From contig CM035351.1 of the NCBI GenBank assembly GCA_020137815.1, positions 7,046,815 to 7,110,814 on the forward strand: 64,000 nt of DNA, written 5' to 3'. This DNA is from Hormiphora californensis. Lineage: Eukaryota > Ctenophora > Tentaculata > Cydippida > Pleurobrachiidae. The notes below the pieces were generated by a model. It searched no databases. It saw only the letters and a list, made by a program, of their open reading frames with translations, and was not told the DNA's origin. Of the stretch, positions 33,701-45,170 are shown piece after piece (positions within the stretch are counted from its first letter, which is position 1; every line of letters begins with the position of its first letter). Made by a program: the position numbers and the translations under genes.

Positions 33701-36700
33701 AGCGGTGGTGAGCTGTGATCTTTGCTCCTCGCCCGGTTCCAGGACTGCTATCAGTGAGGGTAGGTAGAGGAACCAAACTGAGTAAACCTGCTGAACCAGA
33801 CACCTAAAATATTTAAATTTTAGAGGATATATATATCATATCATTTAGAGAATGTACTTGGTCGAATTGTTCATACAGTGTCAGGCGACTCAAATACTTG
33901 AAAGAGTGGGAGACTAAACACGGATAGGATATTTGGAATTGGACAAATTGGGGGGGGGGGGGGGGGGTCCAGCCCTAAAAAAAGCTAAAGGTACCCTGAT
34001 TTTGGTCGATAGCGTTTTTTATTTTAGCTTTTTTTAGCTTTTTTTAGCTTTTTTTAGCTTTTTTTAGCCCTACTTTTTATGTTTTTTCAGCATTCATCTT
34101 GACACTTTTCCATTAAATTTTCATCCTTCCGGACGTCTATTGACTGCATTTGTTCATTTCCTGCACATTTTTTACCATAATCTACCGTTTATGTCCATAC
34201 ATAGCAATTTCTGTATCCACCCCTACTGCCATTTTCTGGAGACATTTTTTCGATAAAAATATTATTCAAATTTGATAAAAATAGTTTTAAAAAAGTTCAA
34301 AAAACGTTATAAAACGTTATAATAAAAGTTTAAAAAATTTGGCGTCAGCGGGATTCGAACCTATATGAATCCACTAAAAACTCAATTTTAGCTTTTTTTA
34401 AGCTTTTTTTAGCTTTTTTTAGCTTTTTTTAGCCTTAAAAAAGCTAAAAAAAGCTAAAAAAAAGTTAAAAAAGCTAAAAAAAGCTAAAAAAGGCTAAAAA
34501 AGCTAAAAAAAGCTAAAAAAAAGCTAAAGGTACCCTGATTTTGGCCGTTAGCTTAGCTTTTTTTAGGGCTGGACCCCCCCCCCCCAAATTATTACCTGGC
34601 CCAAGCAGGGGTGGCAGAGCGGGTTTTGGCAGTTGTACAACGTTTACTCATTTTCTGTTTCTCCACCTTGGTACACAATGTAATAACAGACCGTTCCAGG
34701 GGTGTCTTCTCCCCCGGCAAACTCTGGTAAAACAGATCAGGATCCAGAACAAACACGGGGTAACTGTAGAGCTTTCCAGGGCTGATACCTGAAATATAGT
34801 GTTGTAGTACACAAGGTATGAATTCACCAAAATCACCCTAGCAACACCACCCCAATCACCCTAGCAACACCAACTCACCTTTACTGATCTTATTGCTCTG
34901 AACGACCACGGTGACTCCCCGGTTGTCACTATTGGCAACCAGGAGAGGCTCGGAGCTACCCTAACTTCTCAATACACCCATCAAAGAACTCTAGAGTCTC
35001 GTCACTGTCCGACAGAAAGGATCGGGCCATAATGAAACAGTTGAACATCTGGGTCCGTAATAGTTTCTAAGGAGAGGGTGAAAAGGGTGTTACAAATTAT
35101 CTAGGGTTGGGACTTGGAAAGGGTGAGTTATGCGATGGAGGGCGTGGGATACATATTTGAACTGTTTCAGGGTATTTGCCCCTTTCTTGCCCCGTGCCCA
35201 CTATTGTAAAATAAAAAGGGCTTGTTACCTTATAAAAAGAGCGCTGGTAATCGCCCCTGCTCGCTATAAACTTGTCCACATCAAACAAGTTCTCAGCGTT
35301 CACAAAGTTCCTATCCTTGTGTTCCATAACGGGAAGGAGGTATTCTGTGTACCCCGCCAGAAGGGTCGCCTGGAGACGCAGGAATATCTCCTGAACGGCT
35401 AGCTCTGTCCGCCTACTACCTGGAGATACATGATTAGCGTTGGAGATACATGAATCGTGATGAGTAGCAGCAAACATTAATTTACCAGGCTTGGTTTCTC
35501 AACTATTTAGATTCACGAGAGGAGTGATCGAGAGTTAGAGCAGACACAGAACACAAACAATAAACAATGACTACGTACTGAGTTGGTTAGCTTCAACATC
35601 GTTGTATACATTAGCGAGGCTGTTCCGGAGGTTATTGAGGGTTGTTTTGGGAAGCTGATCTGATAGGCTCACATTACTGGATGGTAACCTGATCCTGTTG
35701 TTATCTAGATCCACCTGGGTGAGCCGATCTGGACATGAGTACATCATCAGGATGTCTCTCTTCATTCCTGTAGAGAGGATAAAATTAGATGGGTTAAAAA
35801 AATGTATAATCCTGTTTCTAGTAACCATTTTAAACTAGTTGTTTAGAATGGATGAAATTGAAGGAGTATGGGAATTGGGACCTGTAGTAGAAAGAGTTTG
35901 GTAGCCGCGTTTCATACCTATGATAAAAGGAGTGAGGAGATCTAGCTCATAATCCACAAATATCTGCTCTCCTATTGTTCGTGGAAGGAGGGGGATGAAA
36001 GTTGAAACCCATTTGATAGGATACAACAAGGAACAAATGGCCTCAGCACAGGCCGTCAGTTTGGAGGAGGAGTCGGAGATAAGAAGGACATTCTCCTCGA
36101 GAAGTAGTTGGAAGAAAACATCAATCACGTGGTTTGGGTCTAGACACTGTACCAGAGTTATCATTGTTCCACCACTACGAGATAGGGTGGTGTTATATAT
36201 CACAGGGATGGAAGAGAGATGAAGTTATTCTTTCTGATTCCAAACTCAACAACAAGCTTTAATAATCTCAAGCAGGATGTTAGTGAGACGGACCTGGTAG
36301 GTATTTGGGTGGTGAGAGGTTGCTCAAACTGGACACTACTCTCCCCTATCCCCAGCTCCACTGTAGGCTTAGCAGGCGTGGGAAATGGGACATCGTACAT
36401 CATATTTGATATCACTCTGCAGTGGGAAGTTGGGTGAATATTGAGTAAGTATGAACAAGCTTATAATGTAATATCACGCACGGTTCGGAGAGGGCAGTCT
36501 TTTGTGAAACAAGAACAAGATAACTAGATCGGTAAAACGTTGTAAAGTTTCATGCTGCTACCCACCTTTCAATTGGGATGGTCTGTGCTAATCCAGAGAC
36601 TGACAACTCGTACAGTTCTGACAACCATTTCTTGAATGTTTCAAAGAAACATGCCCACCTACTGAGCACACAGATACTCTTGGTGGCGTAGGGGAATGTA

Positions 36701-39031
36701 TCAGGGGCCCGGGGTACATCTGACATTATCCGAGATATCTCTTCCGTTCCTATTACCAGCTCATAGAATGTTAACGAGCTACCGTACATCTAGAACGGGG
36801 AGGGTGGCTGTCAGTAATATATTAGTTTACCTTGAAAATCTGAAATTATATAAATCCCTCAAGGGGGATTAGATGCACAATATGTAACTGTACACTATCT
36901 CAGACTTCCAGGATTGTATAGACCTCCAGGACTTACTTTTAATCCTTTATCGTTTGTCAAGACAAATGAAGAGTACTTGGGAGGGGGTCTGGGATCCTTG
37001 TTCCTGAACCACTCTATCTGAACCCCCATAGGAAGACAAAATGCAGGGACATGCTGCCGGTTCAGAGGGTAACTGGCATTATCTTTTGCAGGGTAGCTGA
37101 CAGGAGAGGGTGGGTATTAGTGGGATAGCTGACAGGGGAGGGTGGACAGTGGAGGGTTAGTTCTGATACTAAGGGATGTTAAAACATTATAATTAAGGAT
37201 AAAATATGGACAGTAAATAGTAATAGTTACCTATCTATTAAAGTTTCTTTAAAAATTCCCATGGTCGCAAAAAACTTGGTTATTTTGAAGGTCACAAAGA
37301 CATCGGACGTGAAGGTGCTCCTATGCAATCGTATACTTCTGTAACCCTGTTTCTGTAACATGAGGAATATGTCAGAAGCTACTTAATTGACATCCAATTA
37401 GTATACCTTGGTTGAGTGTCAACATGTGTGTGCAGGAAAATGTGAGATTATTCCATATCACAACAAACGAAGGCTGAGCGCTTGAGTATCGCGCGAAGAC
37501 TGGGGTACTTTAGTACTGCGCGCGTCCCCCCGCCCTCCTACCTCGTCTCTCTTGGTGGTTGTGTAGAAGAGATGTGTGACGGCTGAAGTAAAGGAGCTAG
37601 TGAGAGATCTCCTAAATCCTATGTAGACGTGCTTTGTTGGACGAGAGACGTGCCCATTCAGCGATACAGGCTTCCCAGATAGTGAGGTTTTAATGTAGGT
37701 CCAACCAGGTCGTGGTTTTTCCTTCCGTTCAGCGAAGAAAATACTGTTGGAAGTAGAGGTTACATTAACTGCATCATACTACAATAAAGCTGACTGTACA
37801 GTGTACATTATCATGCATTAGCTAGGTTCTCTCTCTCTACTCACTCAATATCACAGCAAGGTTTCAGATCGTAGCCTCGTCTCAGGATTATGTAGACCGG
37901 TATTTGTGCAGGGTTGACCCAATTAAAGTTAGCTGGGTAGTAGGTGCCTGGTTGGACAACGTATTCCCATCCTTCTGGACATAGCTCGTTCTCATTGGGT
38001 AGGATGACCGCTATGTCAACCACTGGAGCTATTTCGCCCTGGAAGGAGAGTGGGGGAGTTAGGAAGAGAGGGAGTTAGGGAGACTGGGCGGTCGCCCTGT
38101 CATCATACGGGTAGAAATAGGTATCTCAATTATAGGGGGTTAGAAAAAGATAATTATAGGATAAGAGATTGGATCGAATGAGGCTAGACTAGGCGAATTT
38201 CACAATGAAACTAGCCGCAGTAAGACCAGTTATGAAGGACCGAGAAAAGATAGTCAGGGCTCATAGAGAGGTTGGAAAGATGGAATCTACAGAAAGAGCA
38301 GTGATCTGTGTCTGTTGGAATACACACACAGTTCTATTGTTAAGTACACGCACATTTAGATAGTCCAGGTTGTTAGAGAGTGTGTGCCAGGTGAGCAAAT
38401 GATCCCACTATTTTATGGAGTTGTGAGAGGGATGGAGAGAGATAAAGAGGGACATAGTGATGGAAAATTCGGGAGACATAGTTATGGGAAAAAGGGAAAG
38501 AGTGATGGAGTTTTGTTATGACTTGCATAAATATTGGCCCCGTATAATATGCTTTCACTACGGTTCACTTTACCTAGACTATTGAATCACATACGCCCTG
38601 TTAATTACACGCCAGGTCATGGGAAGATTCCAGTTAGGGGAGGGGAGAAATATTATAGTCAGAAAGAGCCGGGAGGGAGACAGATTCTAAGCAGAGGGAG
38701 GGGAATGGTTCACAGTAGAATATATTATGGTGGTTGTAGGGCCGGTGAAGGGGACATTATAATAGCAGCATGCAGCTGTCAAGATGCACCTGTATTGATA
38801 TGTGCCCCAACTCCCTGCACCATTCCCCTTCATGACATCCAACAACTACAACTCACTCTATTATAGTTGCATGGACCATAATAGTTACCTAGTTACCTAG
38901 ACAACAACATCCTAGTTACCTAGACAATAATAACTCACATATTCCGGGGGTGTGACTAGGAGGGGATTAGCTTGGTCAAGGCCAGCTATAACAAAGTAGT
39001 CTGCTACTGAAGGCGTCTCACCACACTCCAT
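27772..39031 (-). CDS. DENND4: DENND4/Crag-type Rab GEF (MABP and DENN domains), about 19 exons
   Basis: DENND4 proteins (Drosophila Crag) activate Rab10 and act in polarised exocytosis. Start: exon 39031-38939 encodes PSVADYFVIAGLDQANPLL, matching the family N-terminus. Exons at 38038-37845 and about 37745-37545 form the MABP domain (VVDIAVILPN, YIILRRGYDLKP, GWTYIKTSLSGKPV). The exon at 37096-36937 starts uDENN (FCLPMGVQIEWFRNKDP), followed by MYGSSLTFYE, cDENN (LLLEENVLLISDSSSKL, PFIIGM) and dDENN (GYTEYLLPVMEHKDRNF). A large exon, 30931-29749, carries a repeat-like helical region, a Ser/Arg-rich linker, and the family's KCSNCDRTVYDE ... TCPYCERS Cys pairs. The 3' exons include HSILFWNMVWWFSRENLPSS, typical of the DENND4 C-terminus. 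The stop is at 27772-27774. The estimated length is about 1440 residues, shorter than vertebrate members. A 2.6 kb transposon sits in the intron between 33.6 and 30.9 kb. Confidence 0.88.
28268..28836. repeat. Minisatellite of about 28-base units in a DENND4 intron
   Basis: About 20 copies of CACCCCCAGTATAACACCCC + TGAACACA are interrupted by a variant unit CTCTACCAGCACACCCC. On the gene strand the array starts within about 5 bases of the splice donor at 28839, so it abuts the exon 28995-28840. Confidence 0.95.
31268..31629 (-). pseudogene. Captured or degenerate coding block in left arm of the MULE-type element
   Basis: On the minus strand a frame reads SLAIIVIDVTNNTTTFNEYR ... TCWRVFYCG and stops at 31438. 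In the next frame the text continues as VDPDSDNARRLFSTYP ... HYIQDELIV and stops near 31295. The break follows a run of six T (gene strand), consistent with a one-base insertion. About 118 residues are visible in the two frames. I do not recognise the protein. An identical copy, with the same break, is in the right arm. Confidence 0.55.
31990..32160. repeat. Inverted repeat in the spacer of the MULE-type element
   Basis: GCTCGCCTCATTGTTTTTAG, GAGGATATGTTGTTTTAGA and GGAATG at 32000-32050 are paired by CATTCCATCTAAAACAACAA and CATATCCCCCTAAAAACAAC at 32098-32140. This is a small fold-back element nested between the two long arms. Confidence 0.75.
32524..32699. mobile_element. Pogo-type MITE inserted in the right arm of the MULE-type element
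   Basis: It begins CAGTCGGACCCCGATTTAGG and ends CCCCTAAATCGGGGTCCGACTG, flanked by TA on both sides. The uninterrupted left arm (TCTATCTATCTCTATCTC near 31865) shows the empty site, so both the boundaries and the TA target duplication are established by comparing the two arms. Confidence 0.9.
32936..33281 (+). pseudogene. Captured or degenerate coding block in right arm of the MULE-type element
   Basis: This is the inverted copy of the 31268-31629 block. It is open from before 32936 to 33127 and then, in the next frame, to a TAA near 33281. It has the same one-base frame break after the T-run. The protein family is unrecognised. Confidence 0.55.
33950..34590. mobile_element. Low-complexity fold-back element with GGGGTCCAGCCC ends
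   Basis: It begins with a G-run, GTCCAGCCCTAAAAAAAGCT, and ends TTTTTTTAGGGCTGGACCCC. The word GGTACCCTGATTTTGG occurs near both ends in direct orientation. Between them, arrays of AGCTTTTTTT and their complement AAAAAAAGCT pair with each other. It has the same architecture as the 26893-27548 element, with different words. A tRNA B-box-like TTCGAATCCCGC on the minus strand (34344-34360) lies in its middle. Confidence 0.75.
37085..37145 (-). repeat. 32-base duplication of a DENND4 splice acceptor
   Basis: On the minus strand CCTCTCCTGTCAG|CTACCC (exon start 37096) is preceded 32 bases upstream by CCTCCCCTGTCAG|CTATCC (37128). The downstream copy gives the known uDENN frame; the upstream one would add sequence to the exon. 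Confidence 0.65.
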
Positions 39032-39083
39032 CCCTGAAAAAAGTGGAGAGTTTGAGAAAGAGAAAGAGAGAGATATACGGATA

Positions 39084-39150
<67 letters not shown>

Positions 39151-40137
39151 AGAGAGAGATATACGGATAGGAAGAGAGAGAGAGAGGGAGAGAGAAGAAG
39201 AAAGAGTTATCACATGCACTGAAACGTCACATAACACACAGTAAACAGACAGCTTCACCACGACACATCTAAACGAAATGGATGATACAAACAATAATAC
39301 CGCCAAGTAATCAGCTAATGAATTTGTGCGGAAGTAGGCCAAATAAAACTGATCTAACTGCCAAAAGAATGCTCTAGAGCCTTTCTGAGTTGTGCGAAGG
39401 AAGTTTACGAATGCAAACTAAAGAATAATATCCTAGTTTATAGCACATAAAGTAAGATTTAAAGCAAAGGTCACGACACATGTTTTACACAATATCGAGA
39501 TCCAGCGGCTGGAAGTTGTCCAGAACTAGATCTGCACGTCACAACACTCAATATATAATGTACTACACATGAACAACACGTGACGTCACATCACCATGTT
39601 CACAACACCATCTGTACTACACATGTGCTCACAACACGTGTGTGTTCCTCTCGCAACTACCTGGCTGATCATTGACACTCTTGAAGCTGACAGTACTGGA
39701 TCTCCTTCTCCGGTGGCTCTTCAGGGACCCACTCCTGCTCATAATGACGTCACAAACAGGCTTATGACGTCAAGCACAGGTCTCTCTCAGGAGTAGGGTG
39801 GATGTTGGGTGGTTTCACTGCTGTTATTGTTGCTGTTCATCCAGCGCCATCCAGTTATTACCTTACAACAGGGGGGAACACATAGTCAAAAACAGGCCGG
39901 GGTAATAATGAGCAAATCTGGTTGCACCCGACATGATTTGAACCACTGACAACAGGAAAAAAAAGGGGCACAAATGGGAAATGAGTTGCGTAGTAGTAGC
40001 GAGATAAAGATGATCTGAGAGGGAAATAATGTTCTGTGAGAGGCACACGAGCTCTACATATAATATTTCCCTGGATAGAGGGACACAGAAGAGAGAGAGT
40101 CTGTGTGAGAGAGAGATAGGGAGAGAGAGAGAGAGAG
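39032..40137. other. Region upstream of DENND4
   Basis: Presumably the DENND4 promoter or 5' UTR introns. It contains (GA)n tracts at about 39080-39195, in two similar halves each with ATATACGGATAGGAAG, and repeated ACACGTGACGTCAC-like palindromes at 39540-39640 and TGACGTCA words at 39740-39775, which resemble E-box and CRE motifs. No coding frame is supported. Confidence 0.4.
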
Positions 40138-42728
40138 CACGGTGTCCCTTACGGAGGTGAAACCTCGACTAGATAAAGTTTTTTGGAGACCGGACCTAGG
40201 TTACGTATTTTTGACCGAGGAATCCGAAAAACATAAAATTAAAATCGAAAACGTAGCGGTTTTTGCGTAAAACGGCAAAAACTGTCATTTTTCAGCGATT
40301 TTCGACTTTTTACGCTTTCTAGAGATTTTAAAAATATTTCCTTACAAGATATGATCTTGTGCTTCTAGACTAATAAAATACAATCGATTTGCTACAAATT
40401 GGTCCCGGGTTTGTGTGATTTGGTCAAAAGCTCTCTTTACTGTGGCCCATCAAAGATGGCCACTCTGCAAATGGTCATTTTTTTTTAACTTGTGCAACTA
40501 CCAAATTTTTTCAAATGATCATAGCAAAATAGCTGTGGCCACTGGAAATTTACTCAGCACCTCAAAAAATCGAGAAATATTAAAAGTTCAATTTAGTGAA
40601 AGAACGAAGTCTCTAGCTTACTCCAGTGAGGTGCTATAGCATTTCTACGCCGTGAGGTGCTATCGTGAGGTGCCCCCGATTTGTAGAAATACCGTTTGAT
40701 CAAAAATCTCCAAACTTTCAGAAATGGTGGGGATATTTCTCACTCATCAGATGAGGTGAAAACCATGGAAAAATTTACTCATTTGGTGAGGTGCAAGCCG
40801 ATTTTAGAGCTAAAAGTTTACTCACTAGGGGTCAAATGAGTAAATAAAGAATTGAAACTTGGCATAAAGCAAGATTAGACAATTTCCCTCCTGATTTACC
40901 GAAAATTTGCTCTAAAAATTACTCAGCGAGTGAGGTGCAGACCCTCAAAAAATGACATATTTTACCTACTTCTCCAGTGCACCTCACAGGTTGAACAATG
41001 ACCTTGGAATCGATTAGGTAGTGTTTGGGGATGTCATATGAGCAAATTAAGGCCACTTTCAGAACTATATACTCACTGAGTACATACAGTTTTTTGGGTG
41101 CACCTCACTCATTGAGCAAAATTTTTGGAACTTTTTTGGTACAAATGATGGTTTTGAGTCTACTGCAAGTATCTAGCTAGGAAAAGTCGTGAAACGTGAG
41201 GTGCTACGGGCTTAAAAGTAGCTGTAAGTATACAGTGTAACTTTAAACACCGGTTGCACCTCATAGATTGAGTAAGTTTGCTTACATATTTTAATGGTGT
41301 TTATTATGGACATTTTTCAGCATATTTTCGAAAATTTTAGGAAAAAATATTAAAATTTGACGGAATGGCACACGCTTTTGCAAACATGGTCACCGGCACC
41401 TCACGAGGTGAGTTTTTAATTTATTTTGCCTGTAAATCTATTCCCTATACACTTTTACACATAATATTCGTTGGAAAATAATATTTTTTGACAAAAACTA
41501 TGATAAAAGTCGAAAAAACTGAACTTATGTCATTTTCGGAAAAAAATTTGCACAAGTTAAAAAAAAAATGACCAAATACGTATTTGGCTCCTGTGGCCGC
41601 AGATGTAAACCAAAATAAGATTCATTATACACCAAAATTTGCGTCTTCTCAAGGCAAACAACCTGGTTTTTACGAAATTTGATTTCATGCAGGCGTTCAA
41701 AAATTACAGCCGAAAAACTGGTACAGTGGATTTCGGAAATACCCCTACTTCAACAAATCCTAATCCAGATAAGTTTTCGAAAAATATACATGTTCATACA
41801 TGAAAATGAAGCTCAGACAAATGCCAACGTGATGCAAAAAACGGGAAGTGTGTAACTTATTTTGTTTAGAAGCTATAGCCAAAATAAAAGTGCTTATATA
41901 TAAATATATTTGCCTTGAAAACACCCTCTAAAAACCATACTTTTAGACAATTTCTGACAATTTCAAACAAATTCTGTCCACAGGGGGCTAAGTTGGTGCA
42001 CTGGAGGTGACATTTTATTCGTATTTCATTTTTAAAAAGATTTGCTATTTTTCAGGGCTTTTAGAGGGTGTTTTCAATGCAAAAATAAGCACTTTTATTT
42101 GGGCTATAGCGTCTAAACGAAATAAGTTACACACTTCCCGTTTGTTGCATCGTATTGGCATTTGTCTGAGCTTCATTTTCATGTATGAACATGTATATTT
42201 TTCGAAATCTTATCTGGATTAGGATTTGTTGAAATAGGAGTATTTCCGAAATCCACTGTACCAGTTTTTCGGCTGTAATTTTTGAACGCCTGCATGAAAT
42301 CAAATTTCGTAAAAACCAGGTTGTTTGCCTTGAGAAGACGCAAATTTTGGTGTATAATAAATCTTCTTTTGGTTTACATCTGCAGCCACAGGAGCCAAAT
42401 ACGTATTTGCAGAGTGGCCATCTTTGATGGGCCACAGTAAAGAGAGCTTTTGACCAAATCACACAAACCCGAGACCAATTTGTAGCAAATCGATTGTATT
42501 TTATTAGTCTAGAAGCACAAGATCATATATTGTAAGGAAATATTTTTTAAATCTCTAGAAAGCGTAAAAAGTCGAAAATCGCTGAAAAATGACAGTTACG
42601 CAAAAACCGCTACGTTTTCGATTTTAATTTCATGTTTTTCGGATTCCTCGGTCAAAAATACGTAACCTAGGTCCGGTCTCCAAAAAACTTTATCTAGTCG
42701 AGGTTTCACCTCCTTAAGGGACACCGTG
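40138..42728. mobile_element. 2.6 kb fold-back element with CACGGTGTCCCTTA termini
   Basis: The first about 340 bases (40138-40480) and last about 320 bases (42405-42728) are inverted copies differing at few positions, beginning CACGGTGTCCCTTACGGAGG and ending with its complement. A second inverted pair lies inside (about 41575-41990 against 42030-42420), so the right outer arm is longer than the left and pairs with two different partners. The left interior (40480-41570) repeats GTGAGGTGC/GCACCTCA words. No transposase motif is visible. The flanks are (GA)n, so target duplications cannot be read. Confidence 0.85.
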
Positions 42729-43273
42729 AGAGAGAGAGATAAAAATATAGAGGATGTTAGATTTAGGGCCCTTATCTGGCCACATGACAGGGGGACGAGA
42801 GAAGAGCAACTACCACAACACGAGCAGTAAACAACAGTGGGTTGCCAGGGGGCAATGTGGAATTGATTGCTAATAACCAGGGAATATGAGACGGCCTAGG
42901 CAGATCATGCTAGTAGAGGGGGAACATCTGGTGGAAATTATATGGAGTGAGAGAGGGAGAGAGAGGGAGAGAGAGAGAGAGAGGGAGAGAGAGAGAGGAA
43001 GAGAGAGAGGAAGAGAGATAGAGAGAGAGAGAGAGATAGAGAGATCGATCGGCTAGACGCTGCGGCCTAGAAGCGAGAGCGAGGAAGACGAGCGCTAGCG
43101 AGCGAGAGAGTCGTGAGAGTCGTGGATTAAAATTGTAGATTAAAAATTGCAACAAATCCATCAAAAATACGTGATACGGAGCATTGCAGCGTGTCGTGAC
43201 AAAGAAGAGCAAAACTATTACCAGCATCGGGGATATAAATAGAGCGTAGGGAAATGAAGGGAGATAAGAGAGA

Positions 43274-43358
<85 letters not shown>

Positions 43359-43890
43359 GATAGAGAGATTTGATAGAATTGGCGCATGTCAAAGACGGAA
43401 AGAGAAAGAGACACACAAACAAGTTCGCATAAATAATACAAACCGTGTGCATTCAAAGGGAATTATGTGCGTGTTGTGAACTTGGGAGAGGAAATCTAAG
43501 AGGAAAGGGAAGATTTATTTCCCTAATATAATACGAGCGGAGGAGGGGGACAATTAACTACTTGGTTTACTGGAATCTCTTGGCTGCTCTCTTGCTGTGG
43601 ACATATTTTAACACCAGAAACAGATTTAACAACAGAAAGCCAAAGATGCAGAGAGAGAGAGCAAGAGAGGAGAGAGAGCGAGAGAGAAGAGATAGCGAGA
43701 GAGAGAGAGAGATTCACCATCATGTGGCGTCAACAAAGTCAGAGAGTTGTGAGATAGTTCCCTGCTAGTGTTTGATAGAACGGAGATGAGAGAGAATGAT
43801 AGAAATAAAAGAAAGTCAAGGAAAAGTATGAAAGAGGAAAATGTGTTTGTGTTCTGCGCCTGCTGAGTCTCTCCAATGCGGCCCATTAGT
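42729..43890. repeat. GA-rich region with several (GA)n tracts
   Basis: Microsatellites at about 42943-43045, 43265-43375 and 43648-43715 lie in otherwise unremarkable sequence. No gene is supported. Confidence 0.85.
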
Positions 43891-43919
43891 GTGTACCAAC
43901 TGTTTTACTTGCATTTCCC

Positions 43920-44740
43920 ATCCAGAAAGGGGGAGAGAGGAAAAAAGGGGGGAAGGGGGGGGGGGAAAAAAAAAGGAAGAAAAGAAGAGAGAAAGGGGGA
44001 GGGGGGGAAAAAGGGAAAAGGGGAGGGGGGGAAGGGGGGGGGAAAAAAAAGGAGAAGGGGGGAAAAGAGAAGGGGGGAAAAAAAGAAAAAAAAGGAGAAA
44101 AGAAGGGAGGGGGGAGGAAAAGGGGAAAAAGGGGGAAAAAGAAAAAGAAAAAAATAGAAGGGGATAAAAAGGAAAGGGAAAAAAACAGAAAGAAAGAAAG
44201 GGAAAAAAAAATTGTATTTTTGGTGCAAGGAGGAAAAGGAAAGAAAAAAAAGGATTAGGAAAAAAGGGGGCAGAAGACGGGGGAAAAACCCAATAAAGGG
44301 AAAATGGGAGGGGAGGGCAAAACAAAAAGGGAAGAGAAAAAATGCCCGGGGAAAAAGAAAAAAGGGGAAAGAAGGGGGGGGGGAAAAAAAGGAGGGGGGG
44401 GGATAAAGGTGAAGGGGAACAGGAAAGAATAGGGAGGAAGAAAGCCCAAAAGAAAGGGGGAAGGGAGGAGCATAAAAGGGTGAATAAATAGAAGGCTATA
44501 ACAGGGGTTTTGATAAACATCAACCTTTTTTCCCGAAAATATAAAAAAGGGGCCCTCCAAAATATAAAAAATTTCCCTGCTTTAAAAGTGGGCCCCGTCC
44601 TTTGGGCCCCCCCCCTTTTTTTTTAAATTGGGAAAAGTGGGTTCCGGGGAATCTAAAAAATGTGAACGGAGGGGGTAAATTAAAAGAGAAAGGGAAGAGG
44701 GGGAAAAGAGGGAAGAAGATAAGAAATGAAGATGCATGGG
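43920..44740. other. Extreme purine (G/A homopolymer) tract, probably partly assembly artefact
   Basis: Over 800 bases of the plus strand are nearly all G and A in runs of irregular length, with no repeat unit, followed by CCCCCCCCCTTTTTTTTTAAA-like text at 44605-44630 and TTGGGAAAAGTGGGTTCC. This does not look like the clean (GA)n microsatellites around it and resembles the tail of a poor sequencing read. The open frames across it are not credible genes. Confidence 0.6.
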
Positions 44741-44909
44741 GATGAAATGGTAAGCAATCTCACTGAGTAGAACTGCAGATAGAGATCATAGAATCAGATA
44801 GAGATATGATCTTCAACAATGGTGTTTCTAAAATGTATAAAGCAACATTGACCACAGACATTCCTAACAATGCTACTCTACTAGAAATGACGCGTTGGAG
44901 AACAGAAGT

Positions 44910-45170
44910 GGGAGAGAGAGATAGAGAGAGGAGAGAGAAGAGAGAGAGAGAGAAGAGAGAGGGAAAGAGAAGAGAGGAGAGAGGGAGAGAAGAGAGATAG
45001 ATAGAGCAGCAGAGGAGAGCAGAGAGAGATAGAGAAGGCTGAGTAAGAGAGATCTGGAGGACGAGTGTCGCGAGAGTGGGGGTGCGGAATTGATCTGGAG
45101 CGAGAGCAGAAAGGAGAGTGAAGAGAGAATGAGCGCGAGAGAGAGAGAGAGAGAGAGAGAAAGAATGGTC
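44910..45170. repeat. (GA)n-rich tract
   Basis: Degenerate GAGAGA repeats at 44915-45060 and a clean stretch at 45137-45163. Confidence 0.85.

Noticed and set aside
34341-34365. tRNA-like B box (TTCGAATCCCGC) on the minus strand
   Set aside because: No matching acceptor stem, D arm or anticodon arm can be drawn; at most a remnant of a tRNA-derived SINE.
39905-39960. Second tRNA-like T-arm (GGTTCAAATC) on the minus strand
   Set aside because: The T stem does not pair and no cloverleaf is possible.
43816-44523. 235-residue Pro/Phe-rich frame on the minus strand
   Set aside because: It lies in a polypurine tract that looks like sequencing artefact, and the composition is entirely set by G/A homopolymers.
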